From Saccopteryx bilineata (Eukaryota > Chordata > Mammalia > Chiroptera > Emballonuridae), in NCBI RefSeq assembly GCF_036850765.1, contig NC_089496.1, forward strand, positions 103,681,767 through 103,745,766: a stretch of DNA of 64,000 nucleotides. The letters run 5' to 3'. The notes under the pieces were generated by a model. It made no database searches. It was not told where the DNA came from and was given only the letters and a program-made list of their open reading frames with translations. Below, piece after piece: positions 22,664-33,993 of the stretch; the first letter of the stretch is position 1; each line of letters opens with the position of its first letter. A program made the translations under genes and the position numbers.

Positions 22664-24089
22664 AAGATGTTACTAAGGTAATTGCAGCATGCCCTGGTAG
22701 AGAGAAATCTTAAAGTAAAAATCTGTTTTCTAACTAATAAATACGGGCCTTTGATATGAACATCAACTCATATATAACATGCATATTATTTATATACATA
22801 CATAATCATACATTCATGCTATAAACATTATATCCACATATATACGCTCTACATACATAATAAAATATTTAAATTCTATTCTTAAATATCCTAAAGTCAG
22901 ATTTTTATAATTTAAAATGTTTTTCTGGCTTTTTAGCATTCACAAAGTTTACTCATTTGGGTAAGAATTTAATTTCTGTAATTTAACATTCTGTTTCACA
23001 CCATCGAATCCATAGCCCCATTTGGGATTAATAAGAAGACAAATGACTGAGTGAACGAACACCGTGTGGTTCCCACTGCTGAGTTCGGGTTCGGCAGGCT
23101 CACGTGGCGGTCTCAAGTTCAAGCATCGGAAGTTGAGTTCACATCCCGCTTCCGTCCACCTCGATTTCCTAGATTGATCGGTGGGCATTTTCCAAGAGCA
23201 TAATCAGCACTGTTTGGAAAATATTTAATGCTATTCCCTGAAGTTACTTAGCCAAATATGACTGGATCTTTACAACACAGAGAGAAAATAAAATTATTTA
23301 CTCATTCAGTATTTATTAGTTTGGAAACGGGACCCGGTACCCAGCGCACAGCGGAGGACTGATGTTTGCTTTGCCGAGTGCTGGCCTCATGCTCCTTTGG
23401 AAGATGGGAAGGAGAGGCTCACCGCTCCCCGAGCTCGTGTTGACTCTTTGTAGCACAGTTCTTTATGTTTTAGGGAGCAACTGATTCTGGTAATGGACAT
23501 CGGCACAACATGGATCTTACATGATGTATGCAAGAGTTTTGTGCTTCAGTACAGGCATCTCTAAGAGTCCCCTCACCCACTGCCGCCATACCCTGTGGCA
23601 GGCCAGACATGAAGGGGGCCCGAAGGTGGGCAGAGTGGGGAGCAGGAGCATCCTGTCCGAGCTTGGTGCCTGGGGCAGTTCAGGCATGGGGACAGTACGT
23701 GCCAAATCTGGGTGGTGCCCTCTTGCTCATAAACCAGAGCGTAAGTCCAAGGGCAGGTCCCAGACGGAGTTTCAGGTGCAGGCTAGAGTGACATCAGGGA
23801 GTCCGAAATGGGGCTTTGGCTGTATGTCAGTAGTCACGTGGTTTTGTGGCTGCCCACGCCAAAAGAGTGTCCATCTGTCCAGACATTGGCTACCGTTCCA
23901 CTGCTCCCTGGGATTCTGAACGCTTTACGATTTTCCTTTCCTGGCACAGGTAGGCTTTGAGTGGTTATGCTGTGCTTGTGAAATAAGACCTAACTCAAAG
24001 TTAAGTGATTAATTATGAAGATTAGTAACGGGCATGGAGCAGGGAGGGGAGGGCGACACTAGCTAAAGGGGACGAGTAATAGGACGGAC
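22664..24089. other. Unique AT-rich then mixed sequence
   Basis: The stretch at 22740-22890 is TA-rich with repeated TACATA/ATATAT. The rest holds short frames of no evident function. No gene is seen. Confidence 0.45.
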
Positions 24090-24245
24090 AGGAGGACTGG
24101 TGTTCATTGAAATCTCTAGCACTGTGCTAAACTTTTTATATATTCTAAATGCCCATGAGGACATTAAAAGATGGATATAGTTATCCCTATTTACATTTGA
24201 AAAAAGCTGAGGCTTAAGGAGGGTAACTTCTTGGTCACGTCCCTG
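24090..24245 (-). repeat. MIR-like fragment, antisense
   Basis: AGCACTGTGCTAAACTTTTT, then TTATCCCTATTTACATTTGA and GCTGAGGCTTAAGGAGGGTA followed by TTGGTCACG, mirrors the reversed MIR order (…CCCCATTTTACAGATGAGGAAACTGAGGC…). Confidence 0.6.
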
Positions 24246-26188
24246 GAAGTGGCCGTGCTGGTGTGCCCCCCACACCCCCCACCATTGCCTGACACAGGGG
24301 ATGCTTCTCACACTATGGCATGAGGGTGCTCCGAAGACACGCCTTATATTCCCGCCTTTGATCTAGCTTGGGGTCACCCTGCCCCTCCCAAGTTTCCTTT
24401 AGAGAAGCCATATCCAGTAATGGGAAGGTTGTTGACTGGCTCCAAGGAAGGTGCCCAGAGGTGGCCCCAAGGGAGGGGTTGGGCACTTCCTTTCCTCCCC
24501 CAGGTCTCCATTCACCACTACCAAGTGATGCAGGATAAATAAAAACAGTGTGAGCTGACTAAGCAAGTTCAAGCCCAGAGCCAGACCTCGAGTCACCTTC
24601 TAACCAGCTCTCCAACTTTAAGCTCCTCTCATAGGGAAAATGGGGAGACTCCTTTGATTTACAAAATTATATGTGACAGTCTCTTGGACTCAATGCTCCC
24701 TGGGAGTTAGAATTGTGTCTGCTTGACTTCACAATGCATATGCTACGCCCCGTATCCGATCTGTAATAATTTCCCAATAAGTACCAGGGAAATAAATGGA
24801 TGAAAATGAACCTGTTTCTTCTTCAGCTTTGAAATCACTCCCTGGGGGCTTCTGGGACTCTCCTCTCTAGACTTCCAGTCCCCAAGGAGAGAAGTGTCCT
24901 TGCAGCTCTCTGATGGCTTCTGGAGCATGCTGTATCCACGTGAGCCACGCCTGTGACTCTTAGGACACCCGTGAGCTGCCAGGACATGCCAGGTCTAATG
25001 CTCCCCCAGCAAGGAAAGGAGACCAGTACAGGCCCGAAGATACTTGATGCCGAACAGACAGGTGAAGTACTCAACTGCTGTCCCCTGGGACGTGGGGAGG
25101 GAGCTTCTCTCCCTTCAGAGAGAGATCTGGCTAAAAGAACTCGGAGAAGCCCCAAAGGCCCGAGACTGCGAGGGGGCTGCCCATAATTTACCGCTTGTCT
25201 ACGAGCTGGCTTCGACAGACTGAAGTCATTAGCCGGGGTGGAGGGCAGGAGGGGGTGGGGACGCGGAGGTACCTGGCACAGCGAGCCGGAAGGGGCAAGC
25301 ACCGGCCTGGTCAGCTCCTAAATCTCCAAACAGGAATTACTAAGGCAGAAAACCTCAGCACACTCAGTGCTGTTCTTCCCTCCCACCTCTTTGGAGCAAC
25401 ATGTGCCCTTTAAAAAAAAATGGGACAGATAAAAATCACATTCATTTACTGCAGTGTCTCTTCCATAGTAGTAAAAAAAAAAAAAAAAAGGCCTTTATCG
25501 TCCTCTGAATTAGATCTGTGATTTTTTTTGAATGACATGTATAATAATTAGACTGTGAAGATGTGCCGTTAATCCATTTAAAGGTGTAAAGAAGCCCATT
25601 TAATGAACATTATAGTCATATTAGACTTGGAAACATCCAACTCTTTTGTTGAATAAAAAGAAGTTCAATGAGATTAACTTCTCTTAGTTGGTTTTAAAGA
25701 ATAATCAAACATGTCTTCCTCTGATAGTGTACTGTGCCTTCTCGTATGGCTCCGGCATACCAATGCCCACCAGCTCGGAAGGGTAAGAATAAGACCGTGG
25801 GACCTTACATTTCACTTAAGTAATTTACAAAGTAAAGATCACTCCCTCTTTCCATCCTCCCTACAAAGTGATAAGAGGCCGAACCCCTTGAACTCGTAAT
25901 TATGTAACAGCAACGTTAATCTTCTGGATTGGTAGTCTCTCCTGCTGCATTAAGTGTATTCTTACGATTATCAAGTTTACTATTTGACATGCAGATATGT
26001 CTACTGGGAGACCCATTACAGGATCCTAGCACAAAAAAAACGGTCCTGGGTTGTTTCCAAATCTCGCGCTGGTTCATGTCTCGGGATGAGGCTCGTGTTG
26101 CCTCCGAGAGCGGAGGACGTGCCTGCCCAGCGCTCTGTGTGGAGAAACGCTGGGTCAGGATCCGAATGTCCTCGCTGACTCCAGGGGG
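24246..26188. other. Unique sequence, no gene seen
   Basis: Nothing is recognisable as a gene. At 25440-25700 an AT-rich stretch (ATAATAATTAGACTG, GTTAATCCATTTAAAGG) has the look of conserved non-coding DNA. An A run lies near 25470. Confidence 0.4.
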
Positions 26189-26330
26189 TTAATAATATAT
26201 AATAATATATATATAAATTTAATTTTTTTAATTGCTGTTTACGTTCAATATTATTTTGTATTAGTTTCCGATGTATAGCATTGTAGTTAGACAATCATAT
26301 AATTTACAAAATGTTCCCTCCTGGGGTTGT
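26189..26330 (-). repeat. L1 3' end, antisense
   Basis: ATTGCTGTTTACGTTCAATA, then TTATTTTGTATTAGTTTCCG and GTTAGACAATCATATAATTT, corresponds to the antisense 3' end of laurasiatherian L1 elements (…TATTAGTTTCAGGTGTACA…). Only the tail is present. Confidence 0.65.
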
Positions 26331-26390
26331 TCTAAAGAGCCAGATTTTAAAGCAGAAATAGATAAGTTTGAAATAAGTACAGATTTAATG

Positions 26391-26402
26391 GGGGGGGGGG
26401 GG
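26391..26402. repeat. Poly-G run
   Basis: Twelve consecutive G residues. Confidence 0.9.
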
Positions 26403-26689
26403 TACAAGAGCTGTCGGCATCCTTTCTGCTGAGAAGTCTCATTGTGGGCGCAGAGTTGACCCAGGTTAAACCCTGAAGGTGGGATTGGTCAGATTTCGTC
26501 TACTACTTAGCCCTCTCCCTCTTTTCTAGCTCAGGGATGTATTGGACATTCTACCTGACACTCAGTCTCCTCTCTTACCTGTAGTTGCTAAGAATTTGAG
26601 AACAGGCAAACAAGCGACTGAGATGTGGAACGCACTGCGTCAGATTTCAAAACACAGCAGGTGTGCGTTCTCACCAAAGGCAAGGAAGC

Positions 26690-26960
26690 GTCACTAGCAA
26701 AGCGCTGGTTTCGATGGGAAATGAAGAGAGCCGGCGCGGGAAGGGCGTGTCAGCACAGCGTCCTGTGTCCTCGCTTTGTGCCTGATCCCTCCCGCTCACC
26801 GGCGACAGTGATGGATGACGGTAGAGATGGTCTAAGCCGCACCGCTCACCGGCGCCGTGTTAGATCTTTCTGTAGTTCAGGAAACAAAGCTGATAAGACG
26901 GAGAGGCAACCTAATCCCGCTAACATAGTGCGATCTGTCTTGTATATCGTCATCGGGCAT
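26690..26960. other. CpG-rich patch with a repeated 13-mer
   Basis: CpG density is clearly raised (GAGCCGGCGCGGGAAGGGCG, GCCGCACCGCTCACCGGCGC). CCGCTCACCGGCG occurs twice, at 26792-26804 and 26842-26854, 50 bp apart in the same orientation. A plus-strand frame of 135 codons spans it, but its product is not recognisable and no splice context supports coding. Confidence 0.5.
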
Positions 26961-29218
26961 TATGCAGACATCATAGCTCAAACCAGCCCCGGTATTTGTA
27001 GGAGTGGAAAGGAAAACTCCCTGCAGTGTTAGAGAAGTTGGGGGTTTTGTTCATTTGTTTGTTTGTTCGCTTTGTTTTAGATAACAACGTGGTGGGCCTT
27101 CCAGAGGCTGGGGCAATGTTTTCTCCTCCTGTGCCGAGACTCAGAAATTAAGCATGGAGACGCAGCATCACCCCCACCCCCACCCCACCACCACCACCAC
27201 TTCCACTTTTCCTTCTGTGTTACCCTGGCTCGTTTATAACCCTCAGCCAGGAACGTCACAAGGAGGACTTGTTCCGAAAGCTTAGATCATTGCCTTACAG
27301 GAGCAGGGGTGGGGATCACACCTTGGACCTTCAAATGCCCGCCCTCGGAATGGAGGCAGAAGAACATTCTGTTTTGTTATCTGTCGGGTATCGCTCTTCT
27401 TTTTCCTGGTTATTTTCATTATGGGTTTATTGCACAAAAAGCATGTGCTAGGTAAGACAGGGGACAATATGTTCAGTCAACAAGTGAGCTAAGACAGCAC
27501 AAGCAGAGGGAAGCTTGGTGCACACAGTTCTAGAACTGATCGTCCGAGTGTAAACCACCGTGTCCAAAACACACACACACACACACAAAAAAAAACCCCA
27601 CCGTGTCCTTTAGCATCTGGGTCTTGGTGTGTAAAAACTGATTTAGGAGTCTTCTCTAGGTGGTCCTGGAATCTTCCTCATGGATGCTAATATCACCAAA
27701 GTTGGAAGCTATTCTGTAACTGCTTTGATAAGTCTGAAGTTTAAAATTATACTTCAGTGAAGAATATATATAAGATCTTTAAAAAAAGGCATACACTGTA
27801 GTATCTATTCATATGCACAAAAAGTTATCAAATTCGTTTCATTTCAAATTGCTCTTAACATGCCATTGGCCCCCATTTACTGACAAGATCATTTAAATGT
27901 GAATATGGTTTTTTTTTGGTTAGGGTATTAGATTTTGTCCTGACTGCACATATAATTCTAATACTTGGCTCAGATTAGGAACTTCTCGGGATCTTCCTCC
28001 ATGGGATGAAAATCTTATGAAAATTTAACAAATTTCATAAATCTGTTTCACAAATTTGCAAAGGAGAGTGAAAATAGTCCATGTGCTGCCCCAAACTTGC
28101 CCGAAGATAATGACCATTGCTTATAAACACATGTTTGAGGTTTGCTTGACTACTTTTTTTTTTCTATACAAAAAGAGAAAAGTTATTCTCTTGAAATGAA
28201 TTAAGTAGCGCCTAGAAATCACTATCATGGTCTCGCACGAACTAATCACTTTATCCTCATCTCTGAACACCTCCTAATTCTTCACCTAATTAGAGGGAAA
28301 GGCAGAGCTGTCCTGGTCAGGGAGGTAGGGATTAGGGTTAAGAAAACACTTGTGTTTGGAGCCCCCTACCTCCCCTGGTCAGTGTGAAAGATTCTCAAAG
28401 AATCTCCCAGCCTCGCTAATCCATGACCCTCAGCAGGGAGGAAGTGTTAACAATTTAGTTTAAAACTCACACTCTCAGACAAATGCATCAAAAACAGCTT
28501 TTCTCCTTTGATTTGTAGGTATTAGTTGTTTTTCCAGGCCCCATTAAGGACTCTTCATCCTGTACGGTGAGGGGCATTAAGCCTCAGTGAGTTAGAGCTG
28601 TTCCCAGCTCTGGGTTTTTCAAAAGCAATTTACACTAATTATTTGAGTCCACAGTGTTACCCATATTAGTGGAATGAACCATCCCAGCAAGTAAAAAGTA
28701 CTTTTGAAATGTTAATTTATTACTGAGGTATAAAAATGTCCTTGAATTAAAATAGCATTAAAAAAATTAATAGCCCTTTTAAAGGATGGGACTGAGACAT
28801 TCTGTACCTCTTTTTATTTGCACCAAACTCCTTCATAATCACTTGTCTTTTAAAAGCACAGGTTGTCAAGGCAAAGGGCCATGCATTCTCCAGCGTTATG
28901 GTTGACAATAAGATCTCGCGGAGTTCGGTGCATTTTCTTCCCAGGGAAGCCAGATGAGTCCCCACCGGGCTGCAACTCACAAGCGGCCATGTGGCTCTAT
29001 GCTGCAAGCAATCTGCTTGTGCATTTGGTGGCCGTTTTTCAGTTCGTCACAGGTTCAAAAGCCTCTCTTTTATCCCATTGCTCGTTCCAGAACAGCTTCT
29101 CGGGTTTAGAAGAAGCAAGGCAACACCAGCGGTTTCTCCAGCAGCATTTGTGAGTCCCTTCAACAAGAAGGGACTCGCATGCCAGGGGCTCCCAGTCTGC
29201 ACTGTTCCAGGGATTCAG

Positions 29219-29219
<1 letters not shown>
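26961..29219. other. Unique sequence, no gene seen
   Basis: Contains a C/A-rich tract (27168-27205, CACCCCCACCCC then CCA repeats), a short CA microsatellite (27568-27586) and long AT-rich unique stretches (27.7-29.0 kb) with TAATTA-like sites (for example CACCTAATTAGAGG near 28283). No exon is found. Confidence 0.45.

Positions 29220-29277
<58 letters not shown>
29220..29277. repeat. (CA)29 microsatellite
   Basis: A perfect CA run of 58 bp, likely polymorphic. Confidence 0.97.
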
Positions 29278-29284
<7 letters not shown>

Positions 29285-29529
29285 AAAGTTAGAGGCTCTA
29301 GTTTGCCTTCTGGTTCAGTCCCTGTCTGTCCCCAGGGGAGTGGGTGAGAGAAGGAGCAGGGGAAAGAGGTAACTGAAATTAGACGTTGCCATGTTGGGAC
29401 AGAATCCACTGCTCAGAGAAGATACCACAGCTAGGCTCTTCCCATTACAGGAAGTGCCCATAGCGACCCCTCCTGGTGACCTAAACAACTCACAGGGTCC
29501 CAACAGTGCAGCTAGTTGTCAATGAAGAG

Positions 29530-29660
29530 GACTTTCACTTTAGTCTTTCATTCATTCATTCAGGCTACCAGCATTGATACACAAATGTATAAGAAACAAT
29601 CTCTGCCCTCAAGCTGCTCAGAAGACAATAAGGGCGATAAACTTGCAAACTGTAACAGAG
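29530..29660 (+). repeat. L2-like LINE 3' fragment
   Basis: TTTCATTCATTCATTCAGGC, then ATAAGAAACAATCTCTGCCC followed by TCAAGCTGCTCAGAAGACAA, resembles the common L2 3' end (…CAAACAAAGTCCCTGCCCTCAAGGAGCT…). Confidence 0.55.
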
Positions 29661-32070
29661 ATGTGAAGAAGAGAGATGATAGGGCCCATAGAAGAGAGAT
29701 CCACATTGTCCAATAAATACAGGAAACTGTTTACCAAAGTAAAACAAGGATTCGCAAAGCAGAGGAAAAGACAACCCAAGCTTGAAAAAAGAGCAGGTCC
29801 AGGGCCCTTAGGGACACCACAGCCAGCCCGTTCAGAGACCTGGAGTTGGGTGGGACCCCCAGGCTGTCCAGAGCCACAGGGAAATGGCTGGGAAGGAATG
29901 GGAGACCAAGCTGGAGAGGTGGGAAAGGGGCCCACTCAGCTGTCCTGGACATGCGGTACATCTTCCCAAAGACTACGGGTCTCCAACTTTCTATGATTGT
30001 GCAGCCCATCCCTGACAGAGGATATGCTCATCCCTAGTGTATGTATATTTATGATTAAGTTATATGCATGTCCTGATTTTAGTAATGCCTGTTTTATTTC
30101 TTATCTTTTTGGTGAAAGCATGTTAATAGAAGTCCCAATATTTTCTTCCCTCAGCCTGATGGATTGTTGACCCTACCAAATGCCCCAAAGTTGATGGGCC
30201 CATGGAAACCTGGTGTCTGCCCCAGACCATTCCTGTCCCTTACAGTAAGGCACACATACTTCCAGATACTACTGCAGCCTAAGCTTGATCACCTGCCAAG
30301 AGTTCTGACCTACTTTGGTCAGAAACAGGTAAAATGCAATTACACCAGGAGTCAAAGGAGTCCCCACCAGTGGGTCAGTGGCTGCATCCTTAACATCCCA
30401 CAAAGGAAACCTAGTCGTGCACCTCCTAACTTCTTGTCCCTCCTCTCTTGGAGAAAAGAGCACATACTATAGATACTAAAATCTAGAACACAGCCCAAAA
30501 TACAACAAGAGCACCCACAGGTCAGGTCTAATAAAAAAATATAACAAGAATAGTTGTAGCATTAAGTAAAAGAATATGCAAGTCACCATGGAGCTAGAAG
30601 CTAACCTGTGCTTTTGAATTGTCTAGTAAGTGCAGACAATTTTCTATAGATTCCTTATGAATTCCTTTAACACACATACACACACACAAATGCACCTTAA
30701 CTTTAATTACTATCTGGGCAATTCTAGAGTGCTTAGACCCTATATTGGATGTGTGCAAGACAGAGCAGCTACCGCTAGAAGCCATGAATTAGAGTGACAC
30801 CTCTCTCTCTGCAAAACTTTGCTCCAGGACTGGAATTTGTACTTAGGTCATTGAAAACAGTGAGCTCCTTAAGATTCTAGAAATGACTAAGAGAGTCAGG
30901 ATGTCTCATGCTGTCGCCATCCGTCATCCACCCATCCACCCACCCTGCAAATGTTTGTTGTTATTGAATATCTATGGTGTGTCATGCATTCACATACAGT
31001 ATTTATAGCCACAATTGGAAGGCATAAATTTTCACCTAGCATTTTGGTATTACTTGCCAGACAACAGTAGGAGATGGAGCATCTACAGTGACTGTACAGG
31101 ATGACTGTACTTCAGACAGAAAGCTAAGTTCCCGATCACTGCTCTTTTCACACCAGGTGTTCAAAATGTCTTCTTAAATCAAATTGTCACATTATGTCCA
31201 TGTTGACTTGGAGAATATGGCAAAAATCCTATTTATTTGGAACTGATAATAACCCAGACTCTCTTTGAACTAGCTCTCCCTTTATTTTTTTTTAAACATG
31301 CTTTTTTATTTTATAGATAGTGTAAGTGAATGGCATATAGATAAGGAGGTAGTATATAAGGAGGATGTTGAAGATGCCTAGAGAACAAATTGCTTGCAAG
31401 AGTTTTGTAATATACCTTTGCTTGCAAAGAACGAATATGAAATCACCGATCAACTGATGTAATCATGTATCAGAGAGACCCTTAGAGCCACAAGCCCAGC
31501 TTTAATTACAGGGCATCCATGGAAGGAAGAACAGGAGATTCCCATAAAAAATTTCTATGGTTCAAAGCGTTCACTAGTTAACCTGGCTGCCCCTTCACCA
31601 CCACCACCATTTAGTTTGGATTAATGAGGATGGCTTCGCTCATAAAAGCCAAGAATGTCCTTCATTCTGATGAGACAATACAGTCATGGGAAGCAGCTCA
31701 GTAAAACAATTTCCATGGCATACGCTGGGGAGCGGAGGGGACCACAGGAGACGGTGCCCGGCTGAAGCCTCATGATCAGATGGGCATGAGCTTCAGTTAG
31801 AACTGAGAGTTGTTTTTTACTTTAAAAAGCATAAAGATGCAGCACTTTTTTTTTTGAAAGAAGTATGGAACACTGAACTGTGAAATTAAAGAAGCTCTGA
31901 AATTTTCAAGGAATCTTTCATTGTCTCTGGACCCAGACAAAAGCAGCAGCTTTAAATGCACAAGAATCAAAACATGTATACACAAAATCCGCTTGCTAAT
32001 AAAGACGGTATTAATATCATCATTTTAGGTATGTGCTGGATATATGTATACTTTTTACATGGCCTCACTG
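29661..32070. other. Unique sequence, no gene seen
   Basis: Short frames only. A CATC/CACC-rich stretch near 30925 is followed by an L2-like TTATTGAATATCTATGGTG. A possible degraded MITE lies near 29970-30030 (GGTCTCCAACTTTCTATG), with no partner end found. Confidence 0.45.
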
Positions 32071-32253
32071 GGCCCTGGCTGGTTAGCTTAGTTGGTTGGA
32101 GCATTATTCCAAAGCACAGAGGTTGCTGGTTCGATCCCAAGTCAGGGCACATACAAGAACAGGCCAGTGTCCCTGTCTCTCTCTCTCTCTCTCCCTTCTT
32201 CTCTCTCTAAAATCAATAAATCAATTTAAAAATTTTTAGAATAATAAAATAAA
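32071..32253 (+). mobile_element. Short tRNA-derived SINE (VES-like)
   Basis: GGCCCTGGCTGGTTAGCTTAG, with a B box GGTTCGATCCC, then CAGGGCACATACAAGAAC, a TC-rich run and an AATAAATCAATTTAAA tail. ATGGCCTCA duplications at 32059-32067 and 32254-32262 frame it. It lacks the long body of the other SINE family. Confidence 0.88.
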
Positions 32254-33339
32254 ATGGCCTCAATTGGTAACCGCATCAAGTTTCTAGGAAACTGTGTACA
32301 ATGGATTTACTGACTGTTGTGTCCTGGACTCGACTCCCGTAGAAGGGCAGCCCAATTCAGTCAGAAAAGCGCGAGGCTTGGCGGCCAGCGTCTCAGATCC
32401 CTCAAGAGCCAGCTCCACCACTAGCCACTGAGGTGACTGCAGGCAAGTTGCTTAGCCTGGCTAGAAAAACAAAGTTTAATTGGCTTGGCCTCCAAGGGCT
32501 TTGCCACTGCTAAAATTGTCAAACCGCCGAGCCGGAAACATTTGATAGTGCCGTCAGAGAGAAAAGCTACATGTGTGCGCATGTGTGAAAGCGAGTGCTT
32601 CCAAAAATAGACATACAAAGGGTTTTTGTTTTGTTTTTTTAATTTGGATTAAAGAGAGGGAAATCTAATTTTGTTTAAAGCACATACACACACACAGGCT
32701 AATGTGGTGTCCACTCTGTGCACCCCAGCAGTGTTTTCCCTCGCTGAATAAATGGTGGCTTTGCTGGTGTTCAGATCGCACTGCATGCATACGTTCTGTA
32801 CCAGGCTGTTGGCTCCTGACTGCCCTTCATTCTAATTAATACAAGTCCAGCTGAATCAGGAGGTGGAGGAAGAAAGACCAGAAATGAAGAAATGGCTATC
32901 GTACTGTTCCTATCTATTCATCTGCATAATAGCAATGATACCAAATATGCAAACAGACGTTCCTCTCATTAAATTGTATATGCAAATGCTACTGGTAAGA
33001 GTGGCGATGTCTCGAGTTGAGAGATCATTGGGGGTAATTAAAGGTTAATCCAGTTTTCAGTTCACAGAGTACGCAACAAGAGGGGTTGTAAAGAAAAATT
33101 GTCACTTAACCTTCAGTTCATTATTGATGGCACATGGATTTTCTACACAAGTGACATAAACATGCATGTGCTAATCATTACTGCCCCCACGACCACCTCT
33201 GCAGTGGCTGGTTACTAACAATCATTAGCAAGGACTTGTGGTTTGAGCAAGGTTGTGTATTTCTGTACAAAGCATTAATAAGAAAAGTTATATTCCTTCA
33301 GAAAGTGTTTAGAATCTATACAGAGTCATAATCTTTCAT
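32254..33339. other. Unique sequence with candidate enhancer
   Basis: No gene is seen. The part at 32820-33060 contains a cluster of homeodomain and POU motifs, listed separately. Confidence 0.45.
32820..33060. promoter_or_regulatory. Candidate enhancer: POU/homeodomain motif cluster
   Basis: Within 240 bp of repeat-free DNA lie TAATTA (32833-32838), ATGCAAAC (32947-32954), a consensus POU octamer ATGCAAAT (32980-32987), TAATTA (33035-33040) and an OTX/PITX-type TAATCC (33046-33051). Such clustering is typical of developmental enhancers. In AT-rich DNA some would occur by chance, and conservation cannot be tested here. Confidence 0.35.
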
Positions 33340-33535
33340 TCTTTTTTTTCCAATTTTTAAAAGATTTTATTTATTCATTTTAGACAGAAGAGAGAGGGGG
33401 GGTAGGGTGGGGAGGAAGAACAGAAAGCATCAACTCCCATACATGCCTTGACCAGGCAAGCCCAGGGTTTCAAAACAGCGACCTCAGCATTCCAAATCAA
33501 CACTTTATCTACTGCACCACCACAGGTCAGGCAAT
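33340..33535 (-). mobile_element. Short tRNA-derived SINE, antisense, diverged
   Basis: A minus-strand copy: the TTTATTTATTCATTTTAGAC tail is at the left and GCATCAACTCCCATACATGC in the middle. The tRNA-like head ends at right with GCACCACCACAGGTCAGGC. Confidence 0.75.
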
Positions 33536-33713
33536 AATTTTTTATTCCTAATAGAAAAATTGGAAGTACTTATAACATTACTCCTTGAACTCCTTAAAAG
33601 CATCATTTTTAGATACTGAATGTGACATTACACCGCACTGATTTGACCAAGATTGCAATAAATCACTGTTTTTCTTACTGGGCAAATTGAAAATGGTAAA
33701 TGGTTTGGAACAT

Positions 33714-33917
33714 TCCCCCCCCCCCCCATTGATTTGAGAGAGAGAGGAAGGAAGAGAGAGAAAGAGAGAGAAGCATCAACTCATTGTTCCACTTTAGTTG
33801 TTCCGTTTAGTTGTGTACTCACTGATTGCTTCTTATATATGCCCTGACCAAGAATCGAACCCAGGACCTCAGCATGCCAGGAAGGTGTTTTATCCCCCGA
33901 GCTACCAGTCAGGGCCT
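33714..33917 (-). mobile_element. Short tRNA-derived SINE, antisense
   Basis: A purine-rich tail (GAGAGAGAGGAAGG) is followed by GAAGCATCAACTCATTGTTC, ATGCCCTGACCAAGAATCGA and the head complement GAGCTACCAGTCAGGGCC. Related to the 33340 copy but more complete. A C13 run precedes it. Confidence 0.8.
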
Positions 33918-33920
33918 GAA

Positions 33921-33993
33921 ATTTTCTTTTTCTTTTCTTTCTTTCCTTTTCTTTTCTTTTTTTTTTTTTATTTATTTTATTTATTTTTTTTTG
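33921..33993. repeat. T-rich simple repeat
   Basis: TTTCTTT units grade into poly-T and TTTA repeats. Confidence 0.85.
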
